Part shown: one piece after another, positions 1 through 10,556 of the stretch
Position numbering within the stretch: position 1 is the first letter of the stretch
Layout of the letters: the number at the start of each line of letters is the position of its first letter
Source of the DNA: Globomyces pollinis-pini
Lineage: Eukaryota > Chytridiomycota > Chytridiomycetes > Rhizophydiales > Globomycetaceae
Length of the DNA: 64,000 bases
Assembly (NCBI GenBank): GCA_025399215.1
Contig: MU621111.1
Span: forward strand, 52,948 to 116,947
Reading direction: 5' to 3'
The notes under the pieces: model-generated
Seen by the model: only the letters and a program-made list of their open reading frames with translations
What the model was told of the DNA's origin: nothing
Databases searched by the model: none
Made by a program: the position numbers and the translations under genes

Positions 1-938
1 TCACTAAGAGAAACTGTTATTTATCCATTGGTATATCCAGAACTTTATGAGTCTATTTCTGGCTTACTGGGACCACCAAGAGGTGCATTCTATGTTCCTT
101 ATATTAGGTGTGCTATTATATGGTCCTCCAGGTTGTGGAAAAACAATGACAGCAAAGGCATTGGCAAAAGAATCTGGTGCTACTTTCATCAATTTACACG
201 TTTCAACCATGACCGACAAATGGGTATAATCAAATCTTTAATGCAATATGTAGTTTGGTGAATCTCAAAAACTAGTCCATGCTTTATTTTCATTGGCAAA
301 AAAGTTACAACCTACTATTATTTTCATTGATGAAATTGACTCTTTTCTACGGGAAAGGTAAACATGAGTATGCATTTTAATACTTTGAAAAGAAAATCCA
401 ATGATCATGAAGCAACATCCATGATGAAAGCAGAATTCATGACATTGTGGGATGGATTAAACTCTGGAGAACAAACCAGAATCATTATATTAGGTGCAAC
501 CAATAGACCTAACGATCTCGACAAGGCTATATTGAGAAGAATGCCAAAACGATTCCAGGTCAATTTACCAGCTGTCCAACAAAGAAAGAAAGTTTTAAAC
601 TTGATTTTGAAAAAAATAGTTTTAGCTCCTGATTTTGATATGGATGAATTGGCATTGCTTACTGAAGGTATGTCAAATTCAGACTTGAAGGAGCTGTGCA
701 GAAATGCTGTTATGGTAAATAACGTTTATTTACCGTGTAGGTTCCAGTTCGTGAAGCAATCAGGACATTGAGAGGAAAGGATAAACTCCACCCCATTGAT
801 ACACAGGTAATTCGTTTCATTTCTTATGTTTAAAAGAAATTAACCATCCGGCCTGTAGAAATTGCTGATTTTCTTGGTTTCTTAGATGGATTGTTCTCCA
901 CCGCGACATTAGTACCCGTTCCCGCAGAGTTAGATTAG
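1..938 (+). CDS. MSP1: Msp1/ATAD1-type AAA ATPase (5' partial)
   Basis: Membrane-anchored AAA+ ATPase that extracts mislocalised tail-anchored proteins from the outer mitochondrial membrane. Visible in order: the LRETVIYPL segment, Walker A GPPGCGKT, Walker B FIDEID, the sensor region GATNRP, and the arginine-finger region LRRMPKRF. The N-terminal membrane anchor lies upstream of the window. Five introns at 83-107 (25 nt), 224-253 (30), 358-392 (35), 715-740 (26) and 807-836 (30) restore one continuous frame ending at TAG 936-938. Family assignment is firm because the segments around both Walker motifs read as Msp1 rather than as katanin or Vps4. Confidence 0.92.
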
Positions 939-1217
939 CTTATTATATGAATAATCAAAAAGTGTTTTCTCATACTTCATTATTATTACTACTATCGAAA
1001 GTCACGATTTCTCTGACGACTTTCTTTGTCCTTAACAAACACTGTGATTGTGTTACGGTTCTATGACTTGAAAGCAATTGATCATGAGTTTTACAATTCA
1101 GATCTATCTACCAGAGATGGTTTTTACTCAAATTTCAATTTAACATTAAATTATTCTTTTTATTTCGCTTCTATGTCATTTCTTTATAAGAGCAGGAGTA
1201 GGTATCGAATAAAATTG

Positions 1218-2337
1218 ATGGCCCATTTTGTTTCCCCAAAATTTTCAATCGTCCATTCGATCCCAAGATTTTCCTTCAGATCTTTCTCCACAAAGAAAAT
1301 AAATCCAATCAAGATGACAACAAAGAAAAGATCAAATGAAAGTGAAATTGAACCACCAAAGAAATTATTAAAAACATTACCAGAAGTGATAGAATTCAAG
1401 AATCAACCAGTACCTGGAGCAATTAAATTAGTATCTTGGAATGTTGCTGGAATTAACGCTGCATTGAAAAAAGGATTTGAAAGATATGTGGAAGCAGAAG
1501 ATCCAGACATTTTAATGTTACAGGAAACAAAAGCCAATACGGATTTGAAGTATATGAAAAAGTCTCGCTATCCATTTCAGTAAATGAGGTGTACATTAAA
1601 CGATAGGTACCAATCACACTGTACTTCAAAGAAAGGATACTCTGGAACTGCAGGTACATTAGGATTATGCTCTTACAAATTAGTATTTTCAAAGTTTAAG
1701 CCTTTGTCAGTGGAATATAAAGTCAATGATGATGAGCTTGATCAAGAAGGTAGATTTATCATTCTAGAATTCAATGGTAAACCAATTATTTTCATATATA
1801 CCTAGAATGGTACCTTATAGCTAGTTATATTGTCAATGCTGGAACAAAATTAGAAAGACTTGACTTAAAACACAAACATTTTGAAAAGTTGGAAAGTTAT
1901 TTTGCCGAACTACAAACAAAGAAGCCAATTATTTGGACAGGAGGTGAACAATCAGTATAGTTAACGATCAAGATATAAATGTAGCCCATACAGAGATTGA
2001 TTTAGCGCGTCCAAAGTCAAACTTAAAAACTGCTGGGTTTACCCCACAAGAAAGAGCTGATTTGACCCGACTCATAGAAAATCGAGGTCTAGTGGACACT
2101 TTTCGTCAACAAAACCCAGATGTGAAAGACAGATACACGTATTATTCTTACCGATTTGATTGTCGAACCAAAAATCTGGGATGGCGAATAGATTATTTTT
2201 TTGTAGATAATAAGTTGCTTGAGAAAGTGATATTGTCTGACATTCGCTCTAATATTTATGGAGCATCTGATCATTGCCCAATTTTACTCATTCTAAAGGA
2301 TGAAATGTCGAACAATACTGAAGTTGAAGATAAGTAA
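1218..2337 (+). CDS. AP endonuclease (APE1/ExoIII family)
   Basis: Base-excision-repair enzyme that cuts DNA 5' to abasic sites using a divalent metal. Exons joined at introns 1580-1606 (27 nt), 1654-1683 (30), 1777-1805 (29) and 1944-1972 (29) give 334 residues. Active-site motifs are SWNVAGI near the start of the fold, LQETKA (metal Glu), GDINVAH (Asp/Asn) and ASDHCPI (catalytic His) close to the C-terminus. The ATG at 1218 gives a basic, Ser/Arg-rich, acid-free leader that resembles a mitochondrial presequence. An internal ATG at 1314 would give a nuclear form with Lys-rich N-terminus, so dual targeting is plausible but inferred. The frame stays open upstream to 1026. Confidence 0.93.
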
Positions 2338-2604
2338 TTCACGATGTTTTTTTAATAAATGCTGAACAATCAATCAAAGTTATCTTAATCGTTCAAACAT
2401 AATGCATTGATTATTAGATTGTCATGAATTTCAGTAACGGTCGCGTATTATTCAATCCAACTCACAGAGTGATATCTTACAACATCATTATCTATGAATC
2501 ACCGATACATTGATACAGGAACCCAATTAGCAATATTCTAGTCGTTTGTGCATGGCTAGGGTTATGTGAGGGTTAATTGAAATTGGGTCCCACACAAAGT
2601 TTTC

Positions 2605-3973
2605 ATGTCGTTCGATTTCAACGCTTCCTTGTATGATGATTTAGACCCTCCTTCCCCAAAGAAACAAAAGCAACAATTGGATACTGATCCGAAAAAATCA
2701 CAGAATAGTCCCGTGAAAGTCACCAGTCACGATCATACCTTAAATCTTCTACCATCAACACAATATCCACCTTCCTCTAATCAATATCCTCCTGAAAACC
2801 AGTACCCTCCTTCAAATCAATATCCTACTGGAAACCAGTACCCTCCTCAGTCTTCCCAATATCCAAGTGTACCACAGCATCAATCTCAATCTTATTCTAC
2901 CTCTCAGCAGCAAGGTCATAGTAATCAACAGGATCAACCATCGCTTTCACATGTCACTGACCAACTAGCTTTAGGGTATTCAAATATTCCTGTAATATAT
3001 TTCATCTTTGTAGTAAAATGTTTATCGGTGGTTTGAAATGGGAAACAACTCAAGAAAAATTAAAGGCCTATTTTGGTAAATTTGGCCATATTATCGAGTG
3101 TGTTATCATGACTGATAACTTCACTGGTCGTTCAAGAGGATTTGGATTCGTGACTTTTGAAGATCCTAAAGTGTTGGATAGAGTTCTCAAACAAGATCAT
3201 ACCATTGATGGCAAAATAGTACAGTTTCATTTTAATTCAACTCTCTTAGGTTGATCCAAAACGTGCAGTTCCAAAAGATGAACAGGATAAAACAGAAAAA
3301 ATATTCGTTGGAGGTATAAATTAGAAAGTAGTTTATTTTTTTAAAAGGAATTCCTATGGATGTAACCAATGATGAATTTGGTGAATATTTTGAAAAGTAT
3401 GGTGTCGTTTTGGATGCTTCATTAATGTTTGATAAAAATACTGGAAGGTATTATATTTGCTCTGCTGAATTTTTTCTAGATCCAGAGGTTTTGGTTTTAT
3501 CACATTTGACGACTCGGAAGCAGTCAATATGGTCATGGCAGCTCAAGCTGACAAAGAGTTACGAATGCATGGTAGAAGGGTATGTTTTCTTATAGTTTTA
3601 CAAACCGCAATCAAAACCATACAATTATTTGGTGTTGCTCAACTTTTCCACCATCATTACTTTTAAGCCTATAAACTGGTACTAATTATGACAGATTGAG
3701 ATTAAACAAGCGACCCCAAGATTGAGGCAAGGAGTCTCACAGGATGGTAATGGACCAAATAGACGGAAAACAAACAGATTTGAACCATATAAGAAACCAC
3801 TAGGATTGCCAATTCATTCTGCTTATGGGGGACCAACAATTGATAAATTAACCTATCAACGTTTGGGTCCACAAAATGGACAAACTATTGATAATCGATC
3901 ATATGGTCGACATAGCAGTAGATCTTCTTCCCCAACAAGGGACGAATATGTGGTGGAATTGACGAGAAAATAA
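2605..3973 (+). CDS. Hrp1/hnRNP A-type RNA-binding protein, two RRMs
   Basis: Nuclear RNA-binding protein of the Hrp1/Nab4 (hnRNP A/B) type, probably acting in mRNA 3'-end formation or export. 372 residues: a Gln/Pro/Tyr-rich N-terminal region with repeated QYPP units (roughly residues 53-90), then two tandem RRMs with RNP2 MFIGGL and IFVGGI and RNP1 RGFGFVTF and RGFGFITF, then a basic C-terminal tail. Introns are at 2976-3013, 3219-3249, 3314-3347, 3448-3479 and a longer one at 3580-3694. The exon sum is divisible by three. The start gives the acidic MSFDFNASLYDDLD leader, and no better upstream ATG is in frame. Confidence 0.9.
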
Positions 3974-4077
3974 AGATTTTGTATTTATCATCTTTGCTCA
4001 CGAAAATTTCCATCATAAGTAATTGAAAAATGTGTAATGAAATAAAATATCAAGTCTTAACGTATATTTTTTAATAA

Positions 4078-5326
4078 TTAATTGGGATCCAAATTCATGA
4101 CAGATAATTCAGCCTTAAGATGTTTACACTTATTGATCAAAACATCAATAGCTTCTTCAAAAAGAACGTTTGGAGATAACGCACAAGTGGATTCAATAGA
4201 AACTAAAAATGAATACAAATAAAATTACAAATAAAATGATCCCGAACTCGAGTGAGTCGAACTTTATCTTGAAATTCTTTGTAACGCAAGCATTCTCTAC
4301 TAGCAGTGTCTTTACGTGGATTTGCAACAACTGCTACTTCCTCTTTTCCTTGCTTTTCCACTTCGATTGTACCTGGTGGGAAACACTTGGCAAATTTGTG
4401 GGCATCTGCTCCGGTAATTGGTTTCAGTATTTGTATATCTGGTAAAAGTCTGTATGAAGCAGTTCCTTAAAATTAGAGCACATAGAGTAAAATACCAACT
4501 GGAGACCATTTGGCATGCTCTTTACCAATTCCTTTAATACAATGTATAACTGCATCGATTTCCTAAAAGTATAAGCTGAAGGTTGATAAATACTTGGCCA
4601 GGACGTAGTTTGGCGATCAAAATATCATCATATAACGGTTTGATTGGCTTCTTTGCAAAACGCTCGGCTTGCTCTCCCTGAGGGACCCAAACCAATGAAC
4701 TAGAGAATACTTATCTATTAGTCAAGATAAAATACCTGAGCTGTTACAATACATGGCTTTTGGGTCAACTTCTGTAATACTTGCAGCAGGATTGAATGTA
4801 CATTTAGCTTGTAATGCAAAAACAATGGTGTCAATATCCGTTGCAGTTTGACCATCTATGTTTAAAATATGAATGGATACCTCCATTGCGATAGACAAAT
4901 TCTCTAGGATCGACATCAATTGGTATTAAACCCAATCTTTGAGCAAGAATTTCATCCCCAAGAATACTTGAATTATTGTCGTAGTAAATAGTTTCAATCG
5001 CCATTGTCGGAATCTAATATAAATACAAGTTCAATATTTTACTTCAGATATTAAAATCCGACGAAATGCGTTAGCAATAGAAGCATCCACTCCGATTAAA
5101 TCAAATTGCATAGTATCCTTTTCTAAAGATCCAATAACAACATCAAAATTCTAAACATCAAATTTTAAAAAAAATTGTACTTGTTGAAATGTATCCAAGT
5201 TCCAACTTAAATCTTCATTTGGGTACATGTGTGGAAAATCTGTGCTGGATACCTTCCATTAGGTCAATATCTTACATGAGAAACATGATCGTCATGTAAT
5301 AATACTCTTGTTCTCATTAACGACAT
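4078..5326 (-). CDS. RPC40: RNA polymerase I and III subunit RPAC1 (AC40)
   Basis: Alpha-like assembly subunit shared by RNA polymerases I and III. Nine exons give 342 residues, close to yeast AC40. Diagnostic blocks are [16 protein letters not shown] near the N-terminus, [14 protein letters not shown] (alpha-type dimerisation motif), the [13 protein letters not shown] block and [13 protein letters not shown]. Introns are 5253-5275 (23 nt), 5151-5180, 5014-5042, 4856-4880, 4710-4735, 4563-4593, 4466-4495 and 4203-4228. The 4710-4735 junction was fixed by frame: only the ATAAG acceptor restores the conserved [11 protein letters not shown]. The start is at the first ATG, four codons before a second one. 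Confidence 0.95.
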
Positions 5327-5617
5327 TGCCAGAAAAAAAAATAAAAAAAATGTTTAAACAACTTGGTTGAGATAGCGTCAAACGATCCTTACTCACTAGT
5401 ATGATATCTAATAGGTGATTGAATTATTAGCATTTTAATAAACAGCAGTATTAATGGCATTTGCATGTGAATTTTTTTTAATGACTTTCCATCTGTCAAT
5501 ATTCTTTAGAATCTGATTTCAAATATATCTAGTTGATAAATCAATAAAAATGGCAACAATTTCAACCTTTTTGTAGTTGGTTTTCACAGATGAATTGGAA
5601 CTTAAAAATCTTCAAAA

Positions 5618-6291
5618 ATGAAACCAACGTTAGCAGGAACAATTGAATATCTTCACAAACATGCTGTGATTCCAGAGTCTCAAAAAGACTCTTCAGAAGC
5701 TAAATTTGTAGAGAGATTTAGAAATTATTCACTCTCGGAAAAAGACAGGTCAGTTATTGATGGATTCCCTAGAATATTATTACTATCCTGTAAGATATAT
5801 TCACTAATTAGAAGCCGTTCTTGGAATTGTTGGAGGTGCATCAATTGTTGTGCCAGTGGGTAAGCGTTACAAATGGAGTTGGAAATTGCGACTTCCTGTA
5901 GCCTTTATGACTGGTTATGTTGGATTCGGTGTTGGTACTGCTATAGGAGTACAAATGATTGGTCGGAGATTCTTTAAAACTGATTATATTTATACTATGA
6001 GGTATCAAATCAATCAACTAAACTTTATAGACAATACAAATCTGAATATCCTAATTTATCATTCCAAAACTTTGATGAATGGTCCAAAGCGAATGAATGT
6101 AAGTAATGATAAAAGATTCATGTTTAGCGATGCTCAAAGATATGATGAAAAATGAATATCCTATTGGTGAACCGAAATTTGATTTCCCAGACTCAACCGA
6201 TAAACCGATTCAAAACCATAGTAATGTATCGGTGGTGCGAATGAATCAATATGGTGATCCAATTGATGTGGACACCAACGAGTTTAAATAG
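5618..6291 (+). CDS. two-TM protein, paralogue of the gene at 9741-10410 (OCIA-like)
   Basis: Function not recognised. 196 residues after removing introns 5790-5814 (25 nt), 6002-6030 and 6099-6127. A polar N-terminus ends in SLSEKD, followed by two hydrophobic Gly-rich segments separated by a short basic stretch with KRYKWSWKLR, then a hydrophilic acidic tail. The same layout and scattered identities (S-S-KD, the Gly spacing in both helices, a basic inter-helix loop) occur in the minus-strand gene 3.5 kb away, so the two are paralogues. The arrangement recalls OCIA-domain proteins of mitochondria/endosomes, but this link is weak. The exon sum is in frame. Confidence 0.7.
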
Positions 6292-6292
6292 T

Positions 6293-6514
6293 TTAGTAAT
6301 AGATTGTGGGTTTATCATTCAGTTTAATGATCAAAATTTGAGTGCTTTTCATCAGTGTGCTATTGTCCATAACTTCTACATGCAGCATTTTTATTCCATG
6401 TGTGAGCATTGACGTACTCATATGGTGAACAAGGACATTGTATGTTTCTTCCCCACGATTGACGTTTATTTTGTGAAAGGGCATGAGCTCGATGTTATTG
6501 GAGAGCCATATCAT
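6293..6514 (-). CDS. possible small ORF, 73 codons
   Basis: Open frame just downstream (tail to tail) of the preceding gene and 3' of the coiled-coil gene on the same strand. It begins with a plausible ATG and has no recognised domain. It could be a last exon of the 6601-7250 gene, but I found no donor/acceptor pair that joins the two in frame. The open frame extends about 48 bases upstream of the ATG without a stop. Kept only as a candidate. Confidence 0.25.
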   Translation of the reverse strand: MIWLSNNIELMPFHKINVNRGEETYNVLVHHMSTSMLTHGIKMLHVEVMDNSTLMKSTQILIIKLNDKPTIYY

Positions 6515-6600
6515 GCTTTTAGACCAGGTCGCGAAAGTTTTTGAGGCGGTTTCGCGATATGATCAAGATTCAAAAATATGTAAAGAAGCAATGGTTATAT

Positions 6601-7250
6601 TCAATTTATATGGACACTAATTTTGGCACATCTTAATAAATGCACTAAAATACTCTGGATTAAATGCAGTCTATCGTTTAGTTGACTGAATTCAATTACA
6701 TTTAATTTTTCTGATTCATTCTGCAAGCATTCATTTAACCTAGCATCAAACTCCGTTTTCTTTTGTGTATATTGGGACTCTTGTTCCAATTCTAATGTTA
6801 GTTTAACAATGAGAATACCCAATTGCGCGATATCAGCCAACCAGCTATTCCACAACCTAGTCACCGATTCCAGTAGCTTTTGGTTTTCATAGCTTGTTTT
6901 TAAACATTGCTGGTGATTTGCTTTTATTTTAGTTATTAAAGGTAGTTCATCTACGGTAAGTTGATGGTGATACCTTGAACGTTGAATGAATCAAACAAAG
7001 AAGCCTCTGGAATCATACCATCCAGATAATGTTTATGCTTTTCAATTGATTGAGTGAAAACTTTGGACCATTTGGTTAATTGACTCTTTGAATCATCAGT
7101 TTTAGGAGGTTTGGATTTCTCTTTCTTTAGCTTATTGATTAACTGCCATAATTCTTCAGAGTCACTTTCAATGAGTGTTTTATCCACATCCAGTTCTCGT
7201 TTATTCGAACGCTTGGATTTAACTTTTCCCATCAAAGTTTTTAAGCTCAC
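6601..7250 (-). CDS. Lys/Glu-rich predicted coiled-coil protein, unknown
   Basis: Not recognised. 208 residues after a 23-nt intron (6951-6973) that joins the N-terminal basic part (rich in Lys and Ser with the motif ESDSEELWQLINKLKKEK) to a Leu/Glu-rich helical C-terminal part. Composition and heptad-like Leu spacing suggest a coiled coil, as in kinetochore or tethering subunits, but nothing specific can be claimed. The intron is inferred because without it the frame stops after the NLP codons, and with it a 115-codon helical frame continues. It is divergent from the carboxypeptidase at 7526, with a 275-bp shared upstream region. Confidence 0.7.
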
Positions 7251-7478
7251 AAAATACTAAATGAACCAACTCCATCACTTTGAATACTAGTAATTGAGTT
7301 TTTTTTTTCGATGATGAGATCCAATGAAAATTGATTCAGGAAAGTGTCTGTGTATATACACATGAGAGCCCGAGTAAATACAAATTATAGCTTATAAGCA
7401 TATGGAAAGGGTAGTAATCGGACCATTTACATGCGCTAAGAAGTGTGCTTCTCATTACGTTGAACTGTCAAGGTTTAG

Positions 7479-7485
7479 TATAAAA
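7479..7485 (+). promoter_or_regulatory. TATA box of the secreted carboxypeptidase
   Basis: TATAAAA lies 41 bases upstream of the ATG at 7526, in the same relation to the start as the TATA boxes of the carbonic anhydrase copies at 42.7 and 44.3 kb. Recognised by sequence and spacing only. Confidence 0.6.
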
Positions 7486-7525
7486 CCAAGGGTGAATTCA
7501 CGTTAATGATTATCAGATACAAAGA

Positions 7526-8820
7526 ATGCACGTCTTAAAGTCCATTTCTCTCGCTGCTTGCTTCCTTCCTTCTCTTCTCGCTGCACCAAAGAAAGGCATT
7601 TACGAAGGTGATAAAGTCTACCAACTTGAAGTTGCCAATGAAACCGAAAAGAAGCTTATCACTGATTTGGTCAATGTAAATTTACAATTTCACTAACATA
7701 TTAGGATCATTCGTTAAAACTTGATCCTTGGACAGATGTTGTTGTTGGACCAGTTCATTTGCATGTTCCTGCCAAGGTTGATAAGAAAGTCATGGCCAAA
7801 CTGGCTGCTGTTAAGAAATCCATCTATGTCGAAAATCTTCAAAAAGTTGTTGACGAGGAAACAGCACATACACTTGCTCATCAAGAACAGTTTAAATCAC
7901 TCAGCATGGATCAAAGAGCTGATACTATTTTCACCGCATATCAAGATGCTGACACTTATTTGAACTTTTTGTTGTCTAAACCTGGTGCTCAAGAAATTTC
8001 ATTGGGCAAAACTTATGAAGGTAGAAGTATTCGTGGTGTGAAATTTGGAACTGGTGCTAAACAAATCTTCCTTAATGGAGGAATTCATGCTCGTGAGTGG
8101 GTCACCCCCGCAGCAGCTACCTACATTGCCAACTATTTACTTGGTACTGAAGCTGAAGCTGTCAGTTTACGTGAAAAGTTTACTTTCCACATTGTTCCAA
8201 ATTTAAATCCAGATGGATATGCTTATACCAGAAAATCTGGTGGTGAAAGAATGTGGAGAAAGAACCGTGAACCTAACCAAGGAAGTTCTTGTATTGGAAC
8301 TGATCCAAATCGAAACTTAGACTCTGACTGGGGTGATACTAATGGTGCTAGCTCCAGTCCTTGTGCTGATGACTATTTCGGTCCGTCTGCTATGAGCTCA
8401 GCAGAAGCAAAAGCTTTAGGAAATTACCTCAAAAGCTTAAAGGACGTGGTCAGTTATGTCGATGTACACTCCTACTCCCAATTATGGATGTTCCCATTAG
8501 GATACAAATGTGGTGTGAAAGTTCCAGACTACGCAGATTTGGCACAAGCTACCAAACTAGCCGTTGCTGCTCTTAAGGGTGTCAACAATTTGGACTTCAA
8601 AAACGGTCCAATCTGTGACACTATCTATCAAGCTACTGGAACTACTGCTGATTACACTTATGATAAATTAAAAATCAAGTACTCTTTTGCACTTGAATTA
8701 CGTCCTAAACAATCATTTGGAACAAATGGATTTGCACTTCCACCAAGCCAAATTGTAGCTGCAAGTGAAGAAACTCTTCGTGGACTTGTTGCTGCCTGGA
8801 ATTATGCATACACTCATTAG
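7526..8820 (+). CDS. secreted zinc carboxypeptidase, M14A family
   Basis: Extracellular metallocarboxypeptidase that removes C-terminal residues from peptides. 421 residues: signal peptide (about residues 1-18, hydrophobic, ending LLAA), an activation propeptide, then the catalytic domain. Zinc ligands are His and Glu of GIHAREW (about residues 178/181) and His of DVHSYSQLW (about 305). The substrate-binding Asn-Arg lies in DPNRNLDSDW. Catalytic Glu is in FALELRP (about 381), and the mobile Tyr in DTIYQATG. One intron at 7676-7704 (29 nt). It is complete and probably an active zymogen. A second member lies at 36847-38178 on the other strand. Confidence 0.95.
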
Positions 8821-9131
8821 AAGTTGTATAATAAAACAATTCTTTACATGATTTTTGTCTATTTTTATCATTTTGATAGATCCCAACAAGTAAGATCTGA
8901 TGAATTGAATCCATTCTTAATTTTTGTGTGAATCAGTATGTCCCATATACCTCAATTTTATCAATCAAATTATGCGTTATCGTGTTCTTTGACAGATAGT
9001 AAAAAGTCCAGAATAAATGCCAGAATCACCATACGGTAGTATAAACCCTACCTAACAGTAACAAATACTGCTCACTAAAATGCAAACTGTTGTTCAACTG
9101 TTTCACGTGATTTAGATGAAGGGAGAGAAAA
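8821..9131. other. intergenic, nothing recognised
   Basis: AT-rich 3' flank of the carboxypeptidase. It contains AATAAAA-like sequence just after the stop (8831-8836), a plausible poly(A) signal, and no supported ORF. Confidence 0.5.
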
Positions 9132-9374
9132 TTAGATAAGCTTTTCCGCACGGAACCATTTAATACCGCTTCTCAATAATACAACGATCTGAACTTACGA
9201 ATAACGACTTGGATGCCATAACCGATAGGAGGAGCGGTAAGTAGCATCAGTAATACAAATGCGGTTGCAAGTCAAAAGGATAGCCATATCATAAGATAAC
9301 GGTAGAGCGGTAAGTGAACCACGTTTATCAATGATTAAATTCGAGCGTGTAATAACTAAATTTTGATAAGTCAT
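9132..9374 (-). CDS. small unknown protein, 71 aa, split by a 27-nt intron
   Basis: Not recognised. An ATG at 9374 opens a frame with the segment RSNLIIDKRGSLTALPLSYD and a region rich in Tyr, Arg and Ser. A donor at 9198 and acceptor at 9172 define a 27-nt intron, the local norm, leading into a short last exon rich in Trp/Arg/Lys and ending in TAA 9132-9134. The exon sum (216) is a multiple of three. Its start is about 40 bp from the divergent small ORF at 9415. No targeting signal or membrane segment is evident. Confidence 0.45.
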
Positions 9375-9414
9375 ATAAATTGATTCCAACAATCGTGAAA
9401 ATCATTGCACAACC

Positions 9415-9663
9415 ATGTATATCAAATATGCATTGAAACTTGCAACGAAGCTAACAGCAAAGCAAATGGCTAAATTGATGTTGGAATATGATGAAATACT
9501 TACAAATCCCATACCTGAACACTTGGCATTTTGGAAACACACCGAGTCAGGGCATCTTGAGCATAACCAAGTTCTGAACAAAATAAATGTGAATAAAAAT
9601 TTGGCATGGAAATCTGTGTTGGTAAGAGATGAAAGTAGGTATTCTTTAAATAAACATTTGTAA
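9415..9663 (+). CDS. small unknown protein, 82 aa, basic N-terminus
   Basis: Not recognised. Helical, Lys-rich N-terminus (MYIKYALKLATKLTAKQMAK) followed by a polar segment with EHLAFWKHTESGHLEH. The basic amphipathic start could be a mitochondrial targeting helix. The last 15 codons may be intronic: a GTAAG follows the SVL codons and several AG acceptors lie downstream, so the true C-terminus is uncertain. Confidence 0.4.
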   Translation: MYIKYALKLATKLTAKQMAKLMLEYDEILTNPIPEHLAFWKHTESGHLEHNQVLNKINVNKNLAWKSVLVRDESRYSLNKHL

Positions 9664-9740
9664 AATTTTGACACAATCGTTTAGATTTCAATAAATTCTT
9701 AAAGATATTTATTTATAGATATTCTAAAAAGTCAGTTGGA

Positions 9741-10410
9741 CTAAATGATTACGTCTTCTAAGCGTGTCATGTCCACTACTGTGATTCGTGGAGACTCGTC
9801 ATCATCTTCAAATTCCAAATTCACGTATGTACGAGTTGGTCGCATAGTATCCCAATCGTCATCATAAAATTTAGTTTTGTGATGACGACTAAATTGCCAA
9901 CCTTGGCTGTTGCAGAATTGTGATACAGGGCCTAATTGTTAGTGTATACATGAACTTGCCTTCATTTACATCAAGAAATGAGTCGAATTGTTCATCAGAT
10001 ATTCTGATGACAAAATTTGAATTGTATGATTTTTCGGTATGACGCCAATTATTAAAAGTTTGTCCCCAACCACTGTTTTTCAGTAAGGCTCTGGATGCAA
10101 ATAAACCACCAGTTAAACCAAATGGTAATCCAATTGTAGCAAAGGTGGTGGTAAAGAATGTTTTTCCAAACCAACGGAATTTGAGAAATTTAGCAGTTCG
10201 TAATCCCATAAAAGCTCCAGTGGTGACTCCTATGAAAGTAGAAGCAATTGTAATTGGTTTTAAGCTGTTGATAATATTTATATCTTTTCTTGATGGTGAG
10301 AAATGACTAAATTCCTCTATAAATCTACCTGAAGGAGTATCTTTTAATTCTTGAGGAGTTTGTAAGGATTGAGTTAAACGGGCGAATGCGAAACCAAATG
10401 ATTCTTTCAT
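9741..10410 (-). CDS. two-TM protein, paralogue of 5618-6291 (OCIA-like)
   Basis: 206 residues. A polar leader containing FSHFSPSRKDINIINSL is followed by two Gly-rich hydrophobic segments with a basic KFLKFRWFGK stretch between them, then an acidic C-terminal tail with FYDDDWDTM and EFEDDDESP. It matches the layout of the plus-strand paralogue at 5618. The last exon is joined through an intron of about 49 nt (9907-9955). A shorter 24-nt alternative with a good branch site leads to an early stop, so I prefer the longer one, though this junction is the least certain part of the model. Confidence 0.68.
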
Positions 10411-10556
10411 ATTGTATTTAATTTGTAAAGTATGAGGTTTTATGGTGAAGTTTCAATTCGAATCCAAATTGCTTTTTCATCCTTTTTGTGTTCAATCCTC
10501 AAAAAGCGTAGGAACGAAATCTGATCTTGGCAAAAAAGACTTGAATAATTAGAGGA

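Noticed and set aside
4715..4735. A 21-nt intron in RPAC1 ending at the branch-site TAG
   Set aside because: Leaves the downstream exon in the wrong frame; the acceptor five bases further (4710) restores the conserved VWVPQGEQ block.
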